Of a stretch of 64,000 nucleotides of DNA, positions 13,287 through 25,100 are shown piece after piece (position 1 is the first letter of the stretch; each line of letters begins with the position of its first letter). Origin of the DNA: Orientallactaga sibirica. Its lineage: Eukaryota > Chordata > Mammalia > Rodentia > Dipodidae. The position numbers and the translations under genes are program-made. The DNA lies in assembly GCA_036365145.1 (NCBI GenBank), contig JAEOAD010000015.1:40521001-40585000 (forward strand), written 5' to 3'. The notes beneath the pieces were generated by a model. That model had not been told where the DNA came from, searched no databases, and worked only from the letters and a program-made list of their open reading frames with translations.

Positions 13287-15335
13287 GGCTAGAGAGATGG
13301 CTCAGCAGTTAAAGGCACTTGCTTGAAAAGCCTGACAGCCCGGATTTGATTCCCCAGTATCCACAGAAAGCCAGATGCACAAAGTGGCACATGTGTCTGG
13401 AGTTTGCAGTAGCAGGAGGCCCTGAAACACCCATACACTCTCACTTACTCCCTGTCTCTCTCTCTCAAATAAATTTTTTTTAAAAAACAACTTTTTTTTT
13501 CACTTCATATATTTTCTTTATTTAAGAGAGAAAGTGTGGCATGGTGGCACACACCTTTAATCTCAGCACTAGGGAGGCAGAGGTAGGAGGATCATTGTGA
13601 ATTCGAGGCTACCCTGAGACTACATAGTGAATTCCAAGTCAGCCTGGACTAGAGTGAAACCTTACCTTGAACCCCCCCCAAAAAAAAAGGGGGGGAAATG
13701 GGCATGCCAGGCCTCCAGCCATGGCAAACAAACTCCAGACGCATGTGCCACCCTATGCATCTGGCTTATGTGGGTACTGGGAAATCGAACCTAGGTACTT
13801 AGGCTTCACAGGCAAATGCTTTAACTGTAAAGCCATCTCTCCAGCCTAAAAAATAGCTTTTTTTATAAAAAAAAAAAACATTTTAAAAATATTTTATTTA
13901 TTTGAGATAGAGAAAGATTGGTGTGCCAGGGCCTCCAAGCCACTGCAAATGAACTCCAGATGGAGGTGCCCCCTTATGCATATGGCTTACGTGGGCCCTG
14001 GAGAATTGAACCAGGATCCTTTGGCTTTGCGGGCAAATGCCTTAACCACTAAGCCATCTCTCCAGCCCCCAAAAATAGCTTTTTTTTTTTAAAAAAAAAA
14101 ATTTTTTTTTTTTTAGGTAGGGTTTTTGGCCCAGGCTGAGAGATCCTCCTACCTCTGCCTCCCGTGATTAAAGGCGCGCCACCACGCCCGGCTTTTTTTT
14201 TTTTTGAGAGAGAGAGGGAGACGGAGACACATAGAGAATGGGCGCGCCAGCAGGTTCTCAGCGGCTATGAACAAAATCCAGATGTGTGCGCCCCCTTGTG
14301 GACAAGCGCAGCATTGCGCCCTTGTGTCACTTTACATCTGGCTAAACGTGGGACCTGGAGATTGGAACCGGGTTCTTAGGCTTAGCAGGCAGGTGCCTTA
14401 ACCACTAAGCCATCTCTCCAGTCCTTTTTTTTTTTTTAACTGATTAGCTACATGTTTGCGAGTAGCTATCATATTTTCTTTTTCTTTTCTTTTTTTCTTT
14501 TTCAAGGTAGGGTCTCACTCTAGCAGGCTGACTTGGAATTCACTATGATGTAGTCTCAGGCTGGCCTCAAACTCATGGCAATCCTCATACCTCTGCCTCC
14601 CAAGTGCTGGGATTAAAGGCTTGCACCACCAGGCCTGGCCCATATTTTTTTGAGTTTCAATTTCCTTGACTGAAAAACAAGGGAAAATTATTCACCTCAC
14701 AGGGTGGCAGTGATAATGATTATAATACATTTAGCACAGTATCTAGCACAGTGAAGTCTTAGTAAAATGCTAAGTATTAAAACATAATATTAATGGCTGG
14801 GCATGGTGTGCACACCTTTAATCTCAGCACTCAGGAGGCAGAGGTAGGAGGATCGCCATGAGTTCAAGGCCACCCTGAGACTACATAGTGAATTCCAGGT
14901 CAGCCTGGGCCAGAGTGAGACCCTACCTCAACCCCCCCCAAAAAAAAAAACCAAAAAAACAAAAACAATACTGAGACTGAGCCAGGCGTGGTGGCACATG
15001 CCTTTAATCCCAGCACTCGGGAGGCAGAGGCAGGAGGATCGCCGTGAGTTCGAGGCCACCCTGAGACTACATAGTGGGTTCCAGGTCAACCTGAGCTGGA
15101 GTGAGACCCTACCTCAAAAAACAAAACAAAACAAAAAAATACTGAGACTGAGTATAGCTTAGTTGGTAGACTGTTTGCCTAGTGTGCACAAAATCTTGGG
15201 TTCACCCAAGCATGGTAGTACATGCCTTTAATCCCAGCACTGTGGAGGTTGAGGTAGGAAGAGTGCTGAGTTTGAGGCCAGCCTGGGCCCACAGAGTGAG
15301 CCTACCTCAAAAAAAAAAAAAAAAAAAAAAAAAAA
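13287..15335. repeat. SINE block in the LURAP1 intron
   Basis: tRNA-headed SINE: 13287-13483 plus; 13695-13846, 13872-14068 and 14194-14425 minus (the last a long variant). B1-type: 13531-13688, 14794-14967 and 14979-15139 plus; 14090-14193 (truncated) and 14474-14640 minus. B4-like ID+B1 composite: 15148-15335 plus, whose A-tail abuts the retrovirus remnant. A gap at about 14650-14790 is single-copy. Confidence 0.85.
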
Positions 15336-16560
15336 GCCAGGCTAAGCTCCTCTCTTGTGAGCCAGCCTGTGCAGCTTGTGCTTTTCCTGCATAAAAGCTT
15401 TTGTCTTTGCCTCAAAGTGGTTTGCATGGTCATGGTCACTCCTGAACCTTACATCTGGTGCCGTGACTTGGATAGGAGGCTTCTGGTTGCCCTCTTGGGT
15501 GGCCAGACCATCTTTACCCTGACCAGACCACTGACCTCTGATGGCTTTCAACCATCTCTGCCTGATACCAGCCTTTACGCCCACCACAATTCAGCCTTGC
15601 CCTTCTTCCCTTCATCTCCTCCCTCTGTCTAGGTAAGTGTCCCTCTCTGGTTGGCCTGCTCTCAGGATTAATCCCTCCTTGTGGAAGTCATGCCAGGCTA
15701 CACCCCTCTCCTGCTGCTGGGCCCCAACCCCAGGTCTTGAGAAAGATGCACTCTTGACAACTCGGGTCTCTCCCTTTCTGGTCTGCCACACCCTAAGGGG
15801 CGCCTTTTGGTTCAGTTGCACCATCTGGGGACATTTTCCCTCTTCCTCCTCTCCCTCGTGAGGTCTTATCTTTCACTGCCAGCCACTTTTGCCATTGGGA
15901 TCACAGATGCCCGCTTTGCTCATTAATGGGCTAAAAAGATGATAGTTGCAACCTGTACGGCCTCTGCTTACGTGGGAGGTTCAGGTCCGGTTCACCCTAA
16001 TGAGCCAGGGGGTCATATTGGTATTCTGTGTAAACCCTTCTTAAGCCCTGGTTCCTTTCTCTCACCCCTGTTTTGCTTCTTCCCTGTCTCCTTAAGAACT
16101 TAAAGCCTCTACGCTCTTGGATGACATCAAACCTTGTCATCTGATCTTTCTCTGCAACTCTGCCTGGCCACAGTCTAAACAAGACAATGGGTCCAAATGG
16201 CCTAAATATAGTACTTTTTTTTGTTTGTTTGTTTTTGTTTTTGGTAGGGTCTCACTCTGGCCCAGGCTGACCTGGAATTAACTATGTAGTCTCAGGGTGG
16301 CCTCGAACTCATGGTGATCTCCTACCTCTGCCTCCCGAGTGCTGGGATTAAAGGCGTGCACCACCATGCCTGGCTTAAATATAGTACTTTTGATGTCCAA
16401 ATTCTCACTGATTTAGAAAACTTCTGCCAACATACAGGCAAATGGTACAAATTGTTTCACTCTGTGTGCATGGCCTTCTCTCTTCTCTATCATGCTCCCA
16501 CTAACAAGGTTTGTTTTTTTGTCTCTGGAGTTGTAAATAGAATAGAAATTTAAAATGAAA
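15336..16560 (+). mobile_element. Decayed class I endogenous retrovirus: LTR 3' end, primer site, leader and gag remnant
   Basis: From about 15336 to 15453 the sequence looks like the 3' part of an LTR, with a cataaaagc poly(A)-type signal near 15390 and a terminal ACA. At 15456-15473 lies tggtgccgtgacttggat, which matches the complement of the tRNA-His 3' end at 17 of 18 positions. A leader with a good splice donor (tctag, then gtaagtgt, near 15632) follows. Beyond it is a short gag-like stretch near 16400-16450 whose translation keeps an FCQ...GKW pattern typical of the gammaretroviral matrix region. The element is broken: its 5' LTR part is missing next to a SINE, no long reading frame survives, a B1 has inserted at 16219-16375, and pol and env are absent. 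It lies in the LURAP1 intron. Confidence 0.7.
16219..16375 (-). mobile_element. B1-type SINE inserted in the retrovirus remnant
   Basis: This minus-strand B1 interrupts the retroviral leader/gag region. It is flanked by the direct repeat taaatatagtactttt at 16203-16218 and 16376-16391, a target-site duplication, so the B1 is younger than the retrovirus copy. Confidence 0.85.
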
Positions 16561-16640
16561 GTGCATAGCTTCTAAATGAATACATGAATGTATGAAGGGG
16601 AAATAGTTGTCTGGAATCTATATAAAAAGTACACTTGGTG

Positions 16641-17177
16641 GGCTAATCCCAGAGGCAGAGGAGTTCGAGGCCACCCTGAGACTACATAGTGATTTCCAGG
16701 TCAGCCTGGACCAGAGTGAGACCCTACCTGCAAAACCAAAAAAAAAAAAAAAAAGAACCCTGGAGAGAGTTCAGTTAGGCACCTGCCTCCTAAGCCTAAG
16801 AACCCAGTTCCAATCTCCAGGTCCCACGTTTATCCAGATGCAGTGACGCAAGGGCGCAATGCCACACTTGACCACAAGGGGGCGGACACATCTGGATTTC
16901 GTTCACAGCAGCTGAGAGACTGCTGGCGCGCCCATCTCTGTCTCTGTCTCCCTTTCTGTCTGTCTCTCTCTGTGTCTCTCTCCAAAAATAAATAAAATAA
17001 TTAAAAAAAATTTTTTAAACTACACTTGGGGCTGGAGCGACAGCTTAGCAGTTAAGGTGTTTGCCTGCAAAGCCAAAGGATCCCGGTTCAATCCTCCACG
17101 ACCCACATAAGCCAGATGCACAAGGGGGTATGTGCATCTAGAGTTCATTTTCAGTAGCTGGAGGCCCTGGTGTGTCC

Positions 17178-17209
<32 letters not shown>

Positions 17210-19862
17210 GCAGTGGCAGGAGGCCCTGGCATGTCCATTCATGCCAGGTGTGTTAGTGCACACCTTTAACCCCAGAATTTGGGAAGAAGTAGGAGGATCA
17301 CTGTGACTCTGAGGCCAACCTGGAACTATAGAGTAAGTTCCAGGTCAGCCAGGGCTACAGTGAGGCCCTATCTTGAAAAAAAAAAAAGTTCAAGGTTAGG
17401 GGCTGGGTGGATTGCTCAGTGGTTACAGGTGCTTGCTTGTAAAGCCTGCTGGCCCAGATTCAATTGCCCAGCTACTCATGTAAAGCCAAACAAGCACTTG
17501 CAGCAACAAGAGACCTTGACATGTGTGTGCACACACACACATGCATGCACACATGTAAATTAAAAAAATAAATAAAAAGCCAGGCATGGTGGCGCACGCC
17601 TTTAATCCCAGCACTCAGGAGGCAGAGATAGGAGGATTGTCATGAGTTCGAGGCCACCCTGAGACTACATAGTTAATTCCAGGTCAGCCTGGACCAGAGT
17701 GAGACCCTACCTCGAAAAACCAAAAAAGAAAAAAAAAGCCGGGCGTGGTGACGCATGCCTTTAATCCCAACACTTGGGAGGCAGAGGTAGGAGGATTGCT
17801 GTGAGTTCGAGGCCACCCTGAGACTACATAGTGAATTTCAGGAGACCTTGAAAAACCAAAATAAAAAACCAAAATAAATAAATAAATAAATAAATAAAAA
17901 CTTTATTTACAGCTGGAGTGATGGCTCAATGGTTAAAGGCATTTGCTTGCAAGTCTGATGGCCTGGGTTTGATCTTCTAGTACCCATGTAAAGCCAGATG
18001 CACAAAGTGACACATGTATCTGGTTTGTAGTGGCAGGAGGTCCTGGTGCACCCATTATTTCTCTCTTTCTTTGCCTATTTTTCTCTGACTCTCTCCCTCT
18101 CAAATAAATAATTAAAAACTTTATTTTAAAAAATTTTAGGAGCCAGGCATGGTGGCACATGTCTTTAATCCTAGCACTCAGGAGGCAGAAGTAGGAAGAT
18201 TGCTGTGAGTTTGAGGCTACCCTGAGATTACATAGTGAATTCCAGGTCAGCCTGAGCTAGAGTGAGACCCTTCCTTGAAAAAAAACAAACAAAGCCAGGT
18301 CTGGTGGCGCATGCCTTTAATCCCAGCACTTGGGAGGCAGAGGTAGGAGGAGTTCGAGGCCACCCTGAGACTACAGAATGAGTTCCAGATCAGCCTGGGC
18401 TGGAGTGAGACCCTACCTCGAAAACAAACAAAAAAAAACCTTTTAGGCCACAAGTGGTGACACATGCCTTTAATCGCAGCACTTGGGAGGCAGAGGTAGG
18501 AGGATTGCCATGAGTTCAAGGCTACCCTGAGACTACAGAGTGAGTCAGCCTGGACTGAAGTGAGACCCTACCTCAAAAAAAAAAAAATTTTAGGCCATGC
18601 ATGGTGGCAACATGTCTTTAATCCTAGCACTAGGAAGGCAGAGGTAGGAGGATTGCTGCGGGTTCAAGGCCACCCTGAGACTACAGAGTGAATTCCAGGT
18701 CAGCCTGGGTTTCACTCTGGTCCAGGCTGACCTGGAATTCACTCTGTAGTCTCAGGGTGGCCTCGAACTCTCAGCGATCCTCCTACCTCTGCCTCCCAAG
18801 TGCTGGGATTAAAGGCGTGCGCCACCACGCCCGGCTCCAAAAAAAATTTTTTTAAATAAATAATAAAATTCTTCTTGTAATGGGCAGAAGTTAAGGAAGA
18901 GGTGTATAGCTGTCAAGCGCCTTAACTGCTAAGCCATCTCTCCAACCCAATATAATGTATTTTTGTCATATTCCTCTCCTCCCTTGTCTCTTCCCACTCC
19001 TATTAAACCCGTCCTTCCCAACTAATCCATTTGGCCTACTAAGCCAAAGAAGCCAGGTTTTTTTTTTAATTTAAAAATTTTTTGTTTATTTTTATTTAGT
19101 TATTTGAGAGTGACAGACAGAGAGAGAAAGAGGGGGAGAGAGAGAGAAAAAGAGAGAGAATGGACACACCAAGGCCTCGAGCCACTGCAAACGAACTCCA
19201 GATGCATGTGACACCTTGTGCATCTGACTTATGTGGGTACTGGGGAATTGAGCCTCGAACCAGGGTCCTTAGGCTTCAAAGGCAAGTGCTTAAGCACTAA
19301 GCCATCTCTCCAGCCTCCAAGAAGCCAGGTTTGATTCCCCAGGACCCACGTAAGCCAGATGCACAAGGTAGCACATGCATCTGGAGTTCGTTTGCAGTGG
19401 CTGGAGGCCCTGATGTGCCCATTGTTTCTCTGGAGCGTCCATTCATTCACTTTTTCTGTCAAATAAATAAATTAAATTAAAAAAAATTTTTTTTTGAGAT
19501 AGGGTTTTGCTCTAGCTCAGGCTGATCTGGAATTCACTCTGTAGTCTCAGGGTGGCCTCTAACTCAGGGCGATCCTCCTACCTCTGCCTCCAGAGTGCTG
19601 GGATTAAAGGCGTGCGCCACCACGCCCAGCTAAAAATATTTTTTAAGAAACCAGTAAATTCCAGGTCAACGTTGGCTAGAGTGAGACCCTATCTCAAAAG
19701 GAATTTCAGCTGGTTGTGATGGCACATGCCTTTAATTCCAGCACTGGGGAGGCTGAGGTAGGAGGATCGTGGTGAGTTCAAGGAAACCATGATACTATAG
19801 CGTGAATTCCAGGTCAGCCTGGGCTAGAGCAAGATTCTACCTCCAAAAACAAACAAACAAAA
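16641..19862. repeat. SINE block in the LURAP1 intron
   Basis: B1-type, plus: 16641-16755 (truncated), 17244-17388, 17578-17735, 17738-17865, 18141-18292, 18294-18440, 18447-18589, 18594-18712, 19648-19700 (fragment), 19706-19862. B1-type, minus: 18712-18837, 19482-19631. tRNA-headed SINE, plus: 16758-17018 (long variant), 17028-17243, 17400-17577, 17909-18118, 19325-19476 (5'-truncated); minus: 18915-18948 (fragment), 19080-19314. (CA)n lies at 17528-17550 and (AAAT)n at 17872-17900. Confidence 0.85.
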
Positions 19863-19869
19863 AATTTCA

Positions 19870-20770
19870 ATATCATAAATGCTAGAGGAAACAAGTGCTA
19901 CAGAAAGCTGTGAGGACTTGGAGGATATAACCCCAGCCTAGGGGACATGAGCTGAAACCTGATGGTTAGGTAAGATTTAGTCTGCCAACAGGAAAGCAGC
20001 ATTCCAAGCAGAGGATGTTCCCTCTTCCAATTCCAGTTGGCACAGACCTGCCCACTCCACTGCCCACTCTTCTGGGAGGCCTATCCTCATTCCAACGGCA
20101 TTTCTCATCCTGTACCTGTATGTTTTTAGTCTCATTCCTTCCTTTCCTAACCCAGGCTACGAATTCCCTAAGAGCCTGTCCTGCCCAACTCATTTCAGGT
20201 TCTCTGCCTAGACTCTTATAGACCACATTCAGTTCTGTGATTCTTTTGTCTTTTACTATCTGGCCCTTCTGATGATCACCAGAGCTCAAGGGGCTGGGTT
20301 GCACTGTGTTGCTGGGAAACCAATCTGAGCACCAAATTCTTTAATCCTGTGACAGTGGGATTCCCTGGCTGTGACTGCATCTACTCCCCAGAATAGAAGC
20401 AAAAGAGTTTATTGCCAGAAAAAGAAACACTCATTTCACACCATCTCTTTGGAAACTGAGCAGGGGATAAAGAAAAGCTACTCCAACCCAATCTTCTTCT
20501 CTAGGAGACGGGTTCCAACTTCTCCCCATATGTACATCAGACTCTCCCAACCCTGGTATTCAGGGTAAAAGCCTGAAGAACTGTTTTAGACTCTGGTAAT
20601 GGATTGAAATTTTCACACTATAGTCACTAAAAGGGCTCTTACATCTGGTTCCACATTTCCCCTCATTTCATCCACCAAGAAACAGGAAAATTGAGGCTAG
20701 GAGAGAGAGAGAATGCGAGTGAGCCCTGCTGAAGATAACAAAATGCTTCAGAAGCAGAAACAAGATTTGA
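19870..20770. other. Single-copy LURAP1 intron sequence
   Basis: This SINE-free stretch contains overlapping short reading frames on both strands (19966-20304 minus, 20015-20221 plus), neither with a recognisable domain nor with splice sites joining LURAP1 exons. Confidence 0.5.
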
Positions 20771-20773
20771 ACT

Positions 20774-22020
20774 GGGGCTGGAGAGATGGTTCAGCAGTTA
20801 ACAAGCTTGCCTACAAAGCCAAAGGACCCAGGTCCAATTTCCCAGGACCCATGTAAACCAAATGCACAGTGGTACATGCATCTGGAGTTTATGGTGCTAG
20901 AGGCTTTGGTGTGCTCATTCTTTCCCTCCCTACCTTCCCCCTCCATGCACATAAATAAATAAAAATGTTTAAAAAAATATTTGAGGGCTGGAGGGATGGC
21001 TTAGCTGTTGAGCTGCTTGCCTGCAAAGCCAAAGGACCCAGGTCCAATTCCCCAGGAACCATATAAGCCAGAAGCCTAGGTTTGCAGTGGTTGGAAGCTC
21101 TGGTGTGCCCATTATCTCTCTCTCTGTGTGTCTCTCTCTCTGCCTCTTTCTCTCAAATAAATGAATAAAAATAATTTTTTAAAAACAATTTGGGGCTGGA
21201 GAGATGGCTTAGTGGGCATGGTAAGGGCACGATGCCTTTAATCCCAGCACAAGGGGGCATGGGAGGAGAGTGGCTGGAGGCCCTGGGGGAGCACTGTGAG
21301 TTTGAGGCCACCCTGAGAATAAATAATAAAATTAAAAAACACAATTTCAGTCTGGGCTTTAATCCCAGAGCAAGACCCTATCTCAAACAAACAAAAAAAG
21401 CCAGGCGTGATGGTACATGCCTTTAATCCCAGCACTTGGGAGGCAGAGGTAGGAGGATTGCCATGAGTTCAAGGCCACCCTGAGACTACATAGTGAATTC
21501 CAGGTCAGCCTGAGCTAAGAGTGAGACCCTATCTTGAAAAACCAAAAAAAATAAATAAATAAATAAAAATTTCAACCCTTGCCTAATGTTTTCCCACAAA
21601 CTTCTCTGTGGAGGTGGGTTGTCATAGCAACAATTCTTGGGTGGGATACTTAGGAGGAGATGTTGCCATTGTTTCCCATTCCCACACATCCCAGAATCTG
21701 GCTATTCACTAGGGAAGCAAACAAGAGGGGGGAGGTCAAAAGGCAGGGCTGGACCTTGGCATGAAGGGCAGTCCTGTCCCTGAGAGCAGGGAGAGGGACA
21801 ATTGAAGGACACTACTTTGAAGGCTTGAGTCAGGCCAGGCTTGGAGGAGCACGCCTTTATTCCCAGCACTTGGGAGGCAGAGGTAGGATCTCCATGAATG
21901 AGTTCGATGCCACACTGAGACTACATAGGGAATTTCAGGTCAGTCTGAGCTAGAGTGAGACCCTACCTCAAAAAAACAAAAACAAAAACAAGAGAGAGAG
22001 AGAGAGAGAGAGAAGGCTTG
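20774..22020. repeat. SINE block just before the duplication
   Basis: tRNA-headed SINE, plus: 20774-20966, 20986-21175, and a 5' piece at 21191-21215 that runs into a scrambled mixture of both SINE types up to 21395. B1-type, plus: 21398-21548, 21834-21985. (GA)n lies at 21990-22012. The interval 21560-21830 is single-copy. Confidence 0.8.
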
Positions 22021-22113
22021 CCTCAGTCCTCCTCTACTAGCCTCAAACCTCTTGTCCCACCCCTTATCCTTCCTGGATACAACCAGTGGGCAGGGCAGAA
22101 TGCAAGAAGAGAT

Positions 22114-25100
22114 CAAGGGCTGGAGAGATTGCTCAGTAGTAAAAGGCACTTGCTTTCAAAGCCTGAAGACCTGCATTTAATTCCCCAGTACCCATGTAAA
22201 GCCAATTGCACAAAGTGGAGCATGTGTCTGGAATGTTTGCAGTATTACTAGACCTTGGAGCACCCATTCTCTGCTTATTTATCTTGAAAATAGATAAATA
22301 AAATTATTAAAATTAAAAACAAGAGATCAGTGACAACTTGGCCTGAGGAGGGGAAAAGCACAGCTAAGATCTTCGCAGTGTTCTGGCCCCCAAGAAGGAG
22401 CCTCAGACCCCAGGCCCAATGGGTCAAGAATACACAGAGACAAAAATCAGAATTTGTGAGCTGGGCACTCAGGAGGCAGAGGTAGGAGGATTGCCATGAG
22501 TTTGAGGCCACCCTGAGACTACATAGTAAATTCAGGTCAGCCTGGGCCAGAGAGAAACCCTACTAAAAAAAAAAACAAAAACAAACAAACAAAAAAATCA
22601 GAATTTTCTAGGTTAGCCAGGGCTAGAAAGAGACCCTACCTAGAAAAAAAAAGTCAGAATTTAAATGCACTCCTTGAGGCTGGGGCATGGTGGCATACTG
22701 TCTTTAATCACACCATTCTGGAGGCTGAGGTAGGAGAATCACCATAAATTTGAGGCCATTTTGGGCTACAGTGATTTACAGATCAGCCTGGACTTCAAAA
22801 ACAAGCAAAAGCTGGGTGTGGTGGTGCACACCTTTAATCCCAGCACTTGGAAGGCAGAGATAGGAGGATCACTGTGAGTTCGAGGCCACCCTGAGACTAC
22901 ATAGTGAATTCCAGGTCAGCCTGGGCTAGAGTGAAACTCTACCTCAAAAAACCCAAGAAATAATAATAATAATTAAAAACAAACCAGAAAAGGGCTACAA
23001 CTGGGTGTGATGGTACACGCCTTTAATTATTATGAGTTCAAGGCCAACCTGAGACTACATACTGAATTCTAGGTCAGCCTGAGCTAGAGGGAGACCCTAC
23101 TGCAAAAAAAATAATAATAATAAAATAAAACACATGGCTCATGCATCTGGAGTTTATTTGCATACACACAGAGATACACACACACGTTAAGAAAATATAT
23201 AGAAGCCGGGCATGGTGGTGTGCACCTTTAATCCCAGCACTGGGGAGGCAGAGGTAGGAAGACTGCCATGAGTTCAAGGCTACCCTGAGACTACATTATA
23301 GTGAATTCCAAGTCAGGCTGGGCTAGAGTGAGACCCTACCTTGAAAAAACAAAAAAAAAAAACAAAAAAAAAAAGATGGGCTGCAGAGATGGCTTGGTGG
23401 TTAAGGCACTTGCCTGTAAGCTTTACCCAGGTTCAATTCTCCAGGTCCCACATAAGCCAGATGCACACGGTAGTGCATGCGTCTGGAGTTCATTTGCAGT
23501 GGCTAGAGGCCCTGGTGCGTGCTCTCTTTCTCTCTCTGTCTGTCTCTAATAAATAAATAAAAATAAAAATGACAGCCTGGACCAGAGTGAGACCCTACCT
23601 CGAAAAACCAAAAATAAATAAATAAATAAAAATAAAAATAAAAATGAATTTTTCAAGCTGGGCGTGGTGGTGCACGCCTTTAATCCCAGCACTCAGGAGG
23701 CAGAGGTAGGAGGATCGCCATGAGTTCAAAGCCACCCTGAGACTACATAGTGAATTCCAGGTCAGCCTGAGCTAGAGTGAGACCCTACCTCGAAAAACCA
23801 AATATATATATATATATTAAAAAAAGAGGGACTAGAGTGATGGCTTACCAGTTAAGCCACTTGCCTTAGAAGCCTAAGGAACTAGGTTCAATTCCCTAGT
23901 GCCCATATAAGCCAGATGCACAAGGTGGCACATGTATCTGGAGTTTATTTGCCCTGATGTGCCCATTCTCCCTCTCCCTCTCCCTCTCCCTCTCCCTCTC
24001 TCTCTCTCTCAAAAAAGAAGCCAGGCTTATGGCGCACACCTTTAATCCCAGAACTCGGGAGACAGAGGTAGGAGGATCGCTGTGAGTTTGAAGCCACCTG
24101 AGACTACATAGTGAATTACAGATCAGCCTGAGCTAGAGTGAGACACCCTACCTCGAAAAACCAAAAAAGAAAGGAAGAAAAAAGAAAGAAGGAAAAGCCA
24201 GGCACGGTGGCATATGCCTTTCTTTAATCCCAGAATAAGGTAGGAGGATCCTTGTGAGTTCGAGGCCAGCCTGGGACTACAGAGTAAATTCCAGCTTGGG
24301 CTACTTTAAAAAAAAAAAAAAAAAACTATAATATAGGATTAGGGACTATGAGTGCAGCTCAGTTGTAGAGTATGTACTTGCCTGAAGACCCTGGATTCAA
24401 TCCCAGCACCTGAAATTCAGTGTGGTTTATAGATTAATGGGGTGATTGGCAGCTTGGACTCCAGTAATTCCCTTATTTATGTATTTTTTTTTCAAGATAG
24501 TTTCTCACTCTAGCCCAGGCTGACCTGGCACTCACTCTGTAATCTCAAGCTGGTCTCAAACTCACAATAATCCTCTAACCTTTGCCTCCTGAATACTGGG
24601 ATTAAAGGTATGTGCCACCATGCCTGGATTTATATTTATATTTATTTAGTTAGTTAGTTATTTTGTTTTTCGAGATAGAGTCTCACTCTAGCTCAGGCTG
24701 ACCTGAAGTTCCCTATGTAGTCCCAGAGTGTCTTCAAACTCACAGAGATCCTCCTACCTTGGACTCCCAAGTGCTGATATTAAAGGCATGTGACACCACA
24801 CCTGGCTTTTTATTTAATAACTAATTATCACCTTTTGGGTCTGGCTGTCCCTACATTACTATTGGCCCTATCACTAAGAGTATAAACTTGAGTATACTAT
24901 TTAATTTATTTTTTTGTTTGGTCCCCTTATCTGTGAATTAGAGACAACTGAAATAAAAAGAAAGAACAGGGCTGGAGAAATGGCTTAGCAGTTAAGGTGC
25001 TTGCCTGAGAAGCCTAAGGACCCATGTTCAATCTCTCTCCAGATCCCACATGAGCCAGACACACAAAGGTGAGGCAAGTGAAAAGTCGCACATGCCCACT

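Noticed and set aside
22275..22511. Hydrophobic minus-strand frame repeated in both duplication units (also 29822-30154)
   Set aside because: It reads through SINE tails and single-copy intron DNA; its length differs between units and no family is recognised.
23968..24000. Regular repeats that might suggest a CRISPR-like array
   Set aside because: It is a short (CCCTCT)n tail of a SINE in a mammalian genome.
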